From Candidatus Rhodoferax randersensis (lineage in GTDB: Bacteria; Pseudomonadota; Gammaproteobacteria; Burkholderiales; Burkholderiaceae_C): a stretch of DNA of 64,000 bases. The position numbers were made by a program, and so were the translations under genes. The notes beneath the pieces were generated by a model. It ran no database searches. It was not told the DNA's origin and was given only the letters and a program-made list of their open reading frames with translations. Each line of letters opens with the position of its first letter. The first letter of the stretch is position 1. The DNA is taken from contig JADKEH010000010.1 of NCBI GenBank assembly GCA_016718155.1, positions 62,001-126,000 on the forward strand, given 5' to 3'. Of the stretch, positions 58,472 through 64,000 are shown piece by piece.

Positions 58472-59232
58472 GCGCCCTGGCGAGCCCCGCTGTGAACGAA
58501 ACCCTGATTGACTTGCAAGGCGTCAACAAGTCCTTTGGAGCGCATCAAGTTTTGCGCGACGTATCGACCGCGTTTCGGGCCCGCGAGGTGACGGTGATCG
58601 TCGGCGCCTCAGGCTCGGGCAAGAGCACCATGTTGCGCGCCATCAACCGGCTCGAACCGCATGACAGTGGCCGCATCGTGGTCGATGGCATCGAAGTCAA
58701 CGACGACACCGCCAGCCTGCAGAAGTTGCGCAGTGAAGTCGGCATGGTGTTCCAGCAGTTCAACCTGTTCTCGCATCTGACCGTGCTGGACAACGTCTCG
58801 CTTGCACCGCGCCGGGTGCGGCATACGGCCAAGCCCAAGGCACAGCAGGAGGCGATGGAATTGCTCAAACGCGTGGGTTTGCAAGATCACGCGCACAAGC
58901 ATCCGTATCAGTTGTCGGGGGGGCAGCAGCAGCGCGTGGCCATCGCACGCGCTCTGGCCATGGCGCCCAAGGTGATGCTGTTTGATGAGCCCACCTCCGC
59001 CTTGGACCCCGAGATGGTCAAGGAAGTGCTCGATGTCATGCGCGCCCTGGCCGATGGGGGCATGACCATGTTGGTGGTGACCCACGAAATGGGGTTTGCC
59101 AAAGATGTGGGCGACCGGATTCTGTTTTTTGACCAGGGACGGATCGCGTGCGATCAGACCCCGGACGATTTTTTCAACCACCAGGGCAACGAACGGGTTC
59201 GCGCCTTTTTGGGCCTGGTGGGTTCACACTGA
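58468..59232 (+). CDS. Polar amino acid ABC importer ATPase
   Basis: A 254-residue ATPase of the GlnQ/HisP group. Walker A is GASGSGKSTMLRAIN, the Q-loop is VGMVFQQFNLF, the signature is LSGGQQQRVAIARAL, Walker B is VMLFDEPTSALDPE and the switch histidine is VVTHEMGF. All motifs are canonical. It completes the importer with the binding protein and permease. The start overlaps the permease stop (58468-58471). The porin gene follows after 22 bases. Confidence 0.93.
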   Translation: MSALASPAVNETLIDLQGVNKSFGAHQVLRDVSTAFRAREVTVIVGASGSGKSTMLRAINRLEPHDSGRIVVDGIEVNDDTASLQKLRSEVGMVFQQFNLFSHLTVLDNVSLAPRRVRHTAKPKAQQEAMELLKRVGLQDHAHKHPYQLSGGQQQRVAIARALAMAPKVMLFDEPTSALDPEMVKEVLDVMRALADGGMTMLVVTHEMGFAKDVGDRILFFDQGRIACDQTPDDFFNHQGNERVRAFLGLVGSH

Positions 59233-59254
59233 TTTTTTTTGCAGGAGAAACACA

Positions 59255-60547
59255 ATGAAGCTCGACAAACTGGTTTATGGCTTGATGGCAGCTGGCTTGA
59301 TGGCAGCGGCGGTACCGGCGCAAGCCCAAAGCGCCAAGGATTTTGAGGAAATGCGTGCCGAACTCAAGGCCCTTCGCGCCGAGCTCAATGCGCTCAAACA
59401 AGAGAAGGCTGCCACCGCCGCGGCACCTGCGGCCGACTTGCAGACCAGGGTTGAGGCGCTCGAGATCAAACAGGCCGATGCAGTCGTTGGCGGCGATATC
59501 GGCGGCGGCTTTCGACTGCCTGGCAGCGAGACTTCCATCCGCGTGTACGGGTTTGCCGAGGCCAACCTGATCAAGGACTTCAAGGGCACGGCACCGGGCG
59601 ACAACTTCACCAATGTGATGGAGCAGCCGGTTGGTGGCGCCTACCAGGCCAGGAAGACGGTGTTGACGGCGGAGACATCCCGCTTCGGCTTCGAGTCATC
59701 CACGCCCACCGCCCTGGGGCCATTTGCGACCAAGGTGGAGGCAGACTTTTACGCCTATGGCGGCGCCAACCGCAACCGTCTGCGCGTGCGCCATGCCTAT
59801 GGCGAGTATGCGAGCTGGCTGATTGGCAAGACCTGGTCCACTTTCATGGATCTGGACGACCTGCCCGAGACGGTTGACTTCAACGGCCCGCCTGGCGCGA
59901 CCTTCCGTCGTCCAACGCAGATTCGCTACACCTACAACAGCCCGGGATTTGCAAAATTCCAGTTCGCTTTGGAAGAGCCAACCGACGGCGCAACGCGTCC
60001 GAACATCGTGCTGCGAGCCGACAAAGGCTTTGATTGGGGCGGCCTGAACGCGCGCTTGCTGTCGCACCAGCAGCGTGACGCCAGCACCGGCCTGTCCAAG
60101 ACCGGCACCGGCTTTGGCGTTGGTGGCTCCTACAAGCTCACCGGCACCATGTCGCTGATGGCCCAGTACACGCAGGTGGACGGCGACGGTGACGGCGCGT
60201 ACCTGATCGGCGCCAATTACCCCGTCAACGACGGCGGGACCCTGCGTCTGGACAAGGCCAAGGGCTTCGTCGTGGGGCTGTCCAACGCCTTCAACGACAA
60301 GCTGCGCGGCACCATGATTTATGGGCGCACGCGCTCCAGCTATGACTCGGCGGATGCCTACGCCCTTGCCACCGGTCTGGATGTTGGCAACAAGTCCGTG
60401 TCGCAATTCCACGCAAACCTGTACTACATGCCGATCAAGAATGTGGAGCTTGGCGCCGAGCTGATCTGGGGCAAACGCAAGACCTATGACGGCCAAACTG
60501 GCGACCTGTCACGCATGAACCTGCAGGCACGCTACTCGTTCAACTGA
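59255..60547 (+). CDS. DcaP-like trimeric outer-membrane porin
   Basis: A 430-residue porin. The signal peptide ends AAAVPAQAQ. The mature N-terminus is a coiled coil (AKDFEEMRAELKALRAELNA, LKQEK), as in DcaP porins, followed by a 16-strand-type barrel with aromatic belts and the terminal MNLQARYSFN. The ribosome binding site AGGAGAA lies just upstream of the ATG at 59255. DcaP-type porins pass small carboxylic acids; here, in an amino-acid uptake cluster, it probably admits the importer's substrate. A strong terminator follows its stop at 60604. Confidence 0.84.
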   Translation: MKLDKLVYGLMAAGLMAAAVPAQAQSAKDFEEMRAELKALRAELNALKQEKAATAAAPAADLQTRVEALEIKQADAVVGGDIGGGFRLPGSETSIRVYGFAEANLIKDFKGTAPGDNFTNVMEQPVGGAYQARKTVLTAETSRFGFESSTPTALGPFATKVEADFYAYGGANRNRLRVRHAYGEYASWLIGKTWSTFMDLDDLPETVDFNGPPGATFRRPTQIRYTYNSPGFAKFQFALEEPTDGATRPNIVLRADKGFDWGGLNARLLSHQQRDASTGLSKTGTGFGVGGSYKLTGTMSLMAQYTQVDGDGDGAYLIGANYPVNDGGTLRLDKAKGFVVGLSNAFNDKLRGTMIYGRTRSSYDSADAYALATGLDVGNKSVSQFHANLYYMPIKNVELGAELIWGKRKTYDGQTGDLSRMNLQARYSFN

Positions 60548-60603
60548 TCGCGCCCGGGCGCCGTGCGGCACACCGGTGCCCAGACGACGCTCGCCCACAC
60601 CTG

Positions 60604-60639
60604 ACGCCCGGCTACATGATGGCCGGGCGTTTGTTTTTT
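60604..60639 (+). terminator. Rho-independent terminator between porin and arginase genes
   Basis: A perfect 9-base stem (ACGCCCGGC at 60604-60612, GCCGGGCGT at 60622-60630) with a 9-base loop is followed by TTGTTTTTT. It lies just upstream of the arginase start (60663). It would end or attenuate the transporter/porin transcript before arginase. Confidence 0.85.
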
Positions 60640-60662
60640 CGCGACAACATCTGGAACAGGTC

Positions 60663-61577
60663 ATGAAACAAACCATCAGCATCATCGGTGCGCCCACCGA
60701 CATTGGCGCGGGCAGCCGCGGCGCCAGCATGGGGCCGGAAGCGCTGCGCGTAGCCCAGTTGATTCCAGTTCTGCGCCACCATGGGCTGGAAGTGGTTGAC
60801 CGAGGCAATCTGAGCGGACCTACCAACCCCTGGCTGCCGCCGGTTGATGGCTACCGACACCTGCAAGAGGTGGTTGCCTGGAATTGCGCCGTGCACGATG
60901 CCGTTCACGCGGACCTGGCACTGGGGCACTTGCCGATTTTGCTTGGTGGCGACCATTGTCTGGGACTTGGATCGATTAGCGCCGTGGCCAGACACTGTCG
61001 GGAGGCCAACAAGAAGCTGCGCGTTCTCTGGCTGGATGCGCACGCCGATTTCAACACCAACATCCTCACGCCCAGCGGCAACATCCACGGCATGCCAGTG
61101 GCGTGTCTGTGTGGGCATGGCCCCAAGGAACTGATCGAGATTGGGGGCCAGGTCCCCGCGATCAACCCAAAGTGGATTCGCCAGATTGGCATTCGCAGCG
61201 TCGACGAGGGCGAGAAGCGCTTTGTGCACCAGATCGGCCTGGAAGTGTTTGACATGCGCTACATCGATGAGATGGGCATGCGTGCGGCGATGGAACTGGC
61301 GCTGGCACTGGTCGATGCCAACACGCACCTGCACGTCAGCTTCGACGTCGATTTCCTGGACCCCGACATCGCCCCTGGCGTAGGAACCACGGTGCGTGGT
61401 GGTCCGACTTATCGCGAAGCCCAGTTGTGCATGGAGATGATTGCCGACACCGGTCGGCTGGCATCCCTGGACGTGATGGAACTCAACCCGGCGCTGGATG
61501 TGCGCAACCGCACCGCGGAAGTCGCGGTGGACTTGATTGAATCGCTGTTTGGCAAGAGCACCCTGATGCGCAAGTAG
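60663..61577 (+). CDS. rocF: Arginase
   Basis: A 304-residue ureohydrolase that splits arginine to ornithine and urea. The di-manganese site motifs are all present: GGDHCLGLGS, LDAHADFNTN and SFDVDFLDPDIAPGVGTTVR. The N-terminus ISIIGAPTDIGAGSRGASMG is that of arginase rather than agmatinase. The start at 60663 has GGAACAGGTC upstream. Its product ornithine is the substrate of ocd at the other end of the cluster. It sits behind a terminator that follows the porin gene, so its expression may need read-through or its own promoter. Confidence 0.93.
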   Translation: MKQTISIIGAPTDIGAGSRGASMGPEALRVAQLIPVLRHHGLEVVDRGNLSGPTNPWLPPVDGYRHLQEVVAWNCAVHDAVHADLALGHLPILLGGDHCLGLGSISAVARHCREANKKLRVLWLDAHADFNTNILTPSGNIHGMPVACLCGHGPKELIEIGGQVPAINPKWIRQIGIRSVDEGEKRFVHQIGLEVFDMRYIDEMGMRAAMELALALVDANTHLHVSFDVDFLDPDIAPGVGTTVRGGPTYREAQLCMEMIADTGRLASLDVMELNPALDVRNRTAEVAVDLIESLFGKSTLMRK

Positions 61578-61590
61578 AGAAAAGCCGCTC

Positions 61591-61638
61591 CGCCGCCAAA
61601 AGCAAAGGGCCCCAAGGGGCCCTTTGCTTTTGGCGGCG
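61591..61638. terminator. Bidirectional terminator between arginase and tonB
   Basis: A perfect 23-base inverted repeat (61591-61613 and 61616-61638) around a 2-base centre. It includes CAAAGGGCCCC/GGGGCCCTTTG and AAAAGC/GCTTTT, so each strand ends in a U-rich stretch. It lies between the convergent arginase and tonB genes and can stop transcription from both sides. Confidence 0.88.
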
Positions 61639-61671
61639 CTTTCCGACGCGCGCCGTGCCAACCTGAGAATG

Positions 61672-62343
61672 TCACTCCAGGGTGAAGGCAAACTCCTGCG
61701 TGGCATTGATCTCGCCATCGTCCGAGATGCATTTGTACTGCATCATGGCCGCCTTGACGGCAGCGTGGAACACGCGTGGTCCTGACAGAATGGTCACGTC
61801 CTTGACCACACCCGCCTTGATGAGCGCCTGTGCCCTGACCACCCCGGAAATGCCTTCCTGTGTGGCCTTGCGTGGCATCTCAGGCTTGACCTGAGTCGGG
61901 CAAGCGACACCAATATCGGACTTGTTGACCACCTTCGCCGGTGGCGCCGGCGGCGGGGGCGGCGCAATCACGACGGGGGCCGGCGGCGGCGCCACTGCTG
62001 CCACAATCGTCGGAGCCGTTGACTCGACCGGTGTCGGCACGTCCGGTGGGGGCACGAAAGGCGGTGGCGGCGCCTCGACTTTCGGCGCTTCCTTTGGCAG
62101 TTCGATCTTTTTGGGCGGTGGTGGTGGTGGTGGCGGCGGAATGATCACTTCCTGGATCACCACTGCCTCAAGCGGCTTTTTGATGATTTCCAAACCCTTG
62201 CGCGCCAGCCCGGAGATCAGGGCGTAGCCAAGGAATGCGTGCAGGGCGATCACCACCACCAAACCCTTGAACCGACGCGTCGGGTCTTTGGGCTGGTACC
62301 GGTAGTTCATGCCAATGGAGGCGTTGGCGACGGTGGTATTCAT
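61672..62343 (-). CDS. tonB: TonB energy-transducing protein
   Basis: A 223-residue TonB. The N-terminal membrane anchor (LVVVIALHAFLGYALISGLA) is followed by a Pro-rich stretch, including nine consecutive Pro, that spans the periplasm. The C-terminal domain ends with VKPEMPRKATQEGISGVVRA, then ALIKAG and TQEFAFTLE. It couples the proton-motive force from ExbBD to outer-membrane receptors such as those at 31866-41646. The start overlaps exbD as ATGA (62340-62343). The gene order is exbB-exbD-exbD-tonB. Confidence 0.92.
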   Translation of the reverse strand: MNTTVANASIGMNYRYQPKDPTRRFKGLVVVIALHAFLGYALISGLARKGLEIIKKPLEAVVIQEVIIPPPPPPPPPKKIELPKEAPKVEAPPPPFVPPPDVPTPVESTAPTIVAAVAPPPAPVVIAPPPPPAPPAKVVNKSDIGVACPTQVKPEMPRKATQEGISGVVRAQALIKAGVVKDVTILSGPRVFHAAVKAAMMQYKCISDDGEINATQEFAFTLE

Positions 62344-62768
62344 TGGACGAACTGCTCGCTGCCGACCACGGCGATCTTGGTCAAACCGATACGCTTGCTA
62401 GAAGCCAGTACATTGGTGAACACGGCGTAGCTGGCAGCCTTGTTGGGGCGCAAGTGCACCTCAGGCTGCACCGTCGCCTTGGAAACCACGGTCATATTGG
62501 TCTCTAGCTCTTGCGCGGTCACGGGCAATCCTTGCCAATACACGATGCTGCGCTCATCAATGTCAATCTGGATCTTCTCAGGCTTGATCAGATTCACCGG
62601 CGGCGTGCCGACTGGCATTTCCAGATTGACGGCGTGAAGCTGAATCGGGATAGTGATGATCAGCATCACCAGCAGCACCAGCATCACGTCGATCAGCGGC
62701 GTGGTGTTGATGTCCATCATCACCTCGGGTTCGCCCGAGCCGCCTGAACTTCCGACGTTCATTCCCAT
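62340..62768 (-). CDS. exbD: ExbD/TolR-family biopolymer transporter (second copy)
   Basis: A 142-residue single-pass protein. The membrane helix follows MMDINTTPLIDVMLVLLVML and contains the conserved aspartate (LIDVMLVL) needed for proton movement. The periplasmic part has the ExbD fold (EKIQIDIDERSIVYWQGLPV). It is the second of two tandem exbD genes, 30 bases after the first and overlapping tonB. The two copies differ clearly, so they are old paralogues rather than a recent duplication. Confidence 0.9.
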   Translation of the reverse strand: MGMNVGSSGGSGEPEVMMDINTTPLIDVMLVLLVMLIITIPIQLHAVNLEMPVGTPPVNLIKPEKIQIDIDERSIVYWQGLPVTAQELETNMTVVSKATVQPEVHLRPNKAASYAVFTNVLASSKRIGLTKIAVVGSEQFVQ

Positions 62769-62798
62769 GGGATCAATCCTTGTTGTTTGCGTATGACC

Positions 62799-63230
62799 TC
62801 AACCGCCCAGGGCAGGAGGTTCGGTAATGAAGGCAACCTTGACGATGCCCGCGCGCTGACAGGCGTACAGGATCTTGCCAACACCCTCGTATTGGGAGGT
62901 CATGTCGCCACGGATCTGTACTTCAGGCTGAGGCTTCACGGTGGAAACCTTCTTGAGCTTGTCCACCAGCACTTCAACGTCCTTGATGCGTTGGTCGTAC
63001 CAGTACACGTTGCCGGCTGGGTCCACCGAAATGATGACGTTCTCGGGCTTGGTCTCTCGAACCTCGACACGCTCTTTGGGCAGTTCGAGCTTGATCGACG
63101 TCGTCACCACCGGAATGGTGATCAAAAAGATGATCAGTAACACCAACATCACGTCCACCAGGGGCGTGGTGTTGATGGCCGACATGACGGCGTCTTCGCC
63201 CTCATCCGGGGAGCCAACATTCATTGACAT
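62799..63230 (-). CDS. exbD: ExbD/TolR-family biopolymer transporter (first copy)
   Basis: A 143-residue ExbD. The helix region VMSAINTTPLVDVMLVLLII contains the conserved Asp. The periplasmic domain has RETKPENVIISVDPAGNVYW, YDQRI and QPEVQIRGDMTSQYEGVGKI. It forms the proton channel with ExbB, whose gene ends 32 bases upstream. Two ExbD types in one operon are known from xanthomonads and many betaproteobacteria, where they may serve different receptors or form a heteromeric complex. Confidence 0.9.
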   Translation of the reverse strand: MSMNVGSPDEGEDAVMSAINTTPLVDVMLVLLIIFLITIPVVTTSIKLELPKERVEVRETKPENVIISVDPAGNVYWYDQRIKDVEVLVDKLKKVSTVKPQPEVQIRGDMTSQYEGVGKILYACQRAGIVKVAFITEPPALGG

Positions 63231-63262
63231 AGTGTGTTCCTGAAAGGCACAGCGCCGGGGTG

Positions 63263-64000
63263 TCAGGCCTTCTTGACCGAACCAAGAATCACGGCGTGCA
63301 GGTCGCTGCCGAAGGCGCGCACGTCACTCATCACTGCCTTGTTGCGACCAATCAGCCAGTTGTAGGCCAACACCGCGGGCACCGCGACAGCCAGACCAAT
63401 GGCGGTCATGATCAGCGCCTCACCCACCGGGCCGGCCACCTTGTCGATGGACGCCTGGCCGGAGAGCCCGATGGCGGTCAGGGCATGGTAGATGCCCCAA
63501 ACCGTGCCAAACAAGCCGACGAACGGGGAAATGGAGCCCACCGTGGCCAGCACCGACAAGCCGCCTTGCATGCTGGCCTGAATGCGTTCGACCGCACGGC
63601 CAATGCTCATAGTGACCCAATCGTTTAGGGGCACGTGACCCATCAAACCGTCATGTTGCTTGGTCGCTTCCAGACCGGCGTCTGCAATGAAACGAAACGG
63701 GCTGTTGGCGTCAAGCTTGGCGCAACCCTGCTGCACGGTGCCAGCAGACCAGAAGTCCTTTGCAGCACTCTTGGCCTGGCGACCAATCTTTGCCTGTTCC
63801 AGCAACTTCACGACCAGGATGTACCAACTGGCCACACTCATGGCCACCAGCATCAGCAACACTGATTTGGCGACGGCATCCGAACTCTTCCAGATGGCTC
63901 CGACGCCGTAAGGATTGTCGGTGGATTCGGCCTTTTTCCCGGCGGCAGCAGCGACGGCGGCCGGTGCAGCGGGGGCTGCGGCGTCGGCCGGTGCGGCCAC
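63263..64000 (-). CDS. exbB: ExbB/MotA/TolQ proton channel protein (5' end beyond window)
   Basis: At least 245 residues. The Ala/Pro-rich start visible here (AAPADAAAPAAPAAVAAAAG) has no clear start codon in the window, so the gene most likely extends past 64000. Helix 1 is VAKSVLLMLVAMSVASWYIL, and the MotA/TolQ core follows with LSVLATVGSISPFVGLFGTV, WGIYHALTAIGLSGQA and ALIMTAIGLAVAVPAVLAYN. ExbB forms the pentameric ring around ExbD that powers TonB. The C-terminus SDLHAVILGSVKKA is complete. Confidence 0.92.
   Translation of the reverse strand: MAAPADAAAPAAPAAVAAAAGKKAESTDNPYGVGAIWKSSDAVAKSVLLMLVAMSVASWYILVVKLLEQAKIGRQAKSAAKDFWSAGTVQQGCAKLDANSPFRFIADAGLEATKQHDGLMGHVPLNDWVTMSIGRAVERIQASMQGGLSVLATVGSISPFVGLFGTVWGIYHALTAIGLSGQASIDKVAGPVGEALIMTAIGLAVAVPAVLAYNWLIGRNKAVMSDVRAFGSDLHAVILGSVKKA

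Overview
The window is high-GC, densely packed chromosomal DNA from a betaproteobacterium. Burkholderiales, probably Comamonadaceae (Rhodoferax/Polaromonas-like), is the best guess. This rests on a DUF3567 protein, a PhaM-type PHA-granule protein, the recG / DUF2007 / oxyR / ubiA neighbourhood, a queA-tgt pair, a GlpSTPQ-type glycerol ABC importer, and the overall protein similarity style. No rRNA, tRNA or CRISPR array and no intact insertion sequence was seen.

Layout. 1-5775: a glycerol uptake and phosphorylation locus. The ABC importer glpS-glpT-glpP-glpQ(partial) runs leftward; the DeoR-type regulator glpR and glycerol kinase glpK run rightward. 5768-14747: housekeeping genes (proC, ubiA, oxyR, a DUF2007 protein, recG, queA, tgt, a YjdF-like membrane protein). 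A vapBC toxin-antitoxin module sits between queA and tgt on the other strand, and the queA frame runs on through it. 14775-18001: an FtsX/MacB-type ABC exporter behind a secreted lipoprotein. 18344-21072: a three-gene cassette of a small membrane protein, a radical SAM/SPASM enzyme with a long C-terminal extension, and a 141-residue protein ending in one membrane segment and a run of 11 Asn. This resembles a peptide-modification system that I cannot name and is the most interesting part of the window. 21140-24137: a leftward operon of phaM, a FIST sensor protein and a zinc-ribbon/proline-rich membrane protein.

24265-30567 is an accessory, partly decayed stretch. It holds a truncated and twice-frameshifted LysM/RTX-like gene, three ATGA-linked genes for a lipoprotein and secreted proteins, a Fic enzyme with a small ORF behind it, and decayed gene fragments. 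30602-42078 is one long leftward metal-uptake cluster. It has three TonB-dependent receptors (one with the Cys/Met and His/Met motifs of OprC/NosA copper receptors), a PCuAC copper chaperone, a SCO/thioredoxin-like protein, a sialidase-fold protein, two DUF2946-like proteins and a PepSY membrane protein.

42182-55415 is mixed metabolism: a DksA/TraR zinc-finger protein, MarC, an FAA-hydrolase, DUF3108, DUF3567, purU, psd, a LysR regulator, a GlcD-type oxidase, a fused biotin-carrier/carboxyltransferase without a biotin carboxylase domain, an asparaginase II and a wax ester synthase. 55613-61577 is a coherent arginine/ornithine catabolic unit: ornithine cyclodeaminase, a polar amino acid ABC importer, a DcaP-like porin and arginase. 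61672-64000 encodes the TonB energising complex tonB-exbD-exbD-exbB (exbB runs off the window), which would power receptors such as those at 31866-41646.
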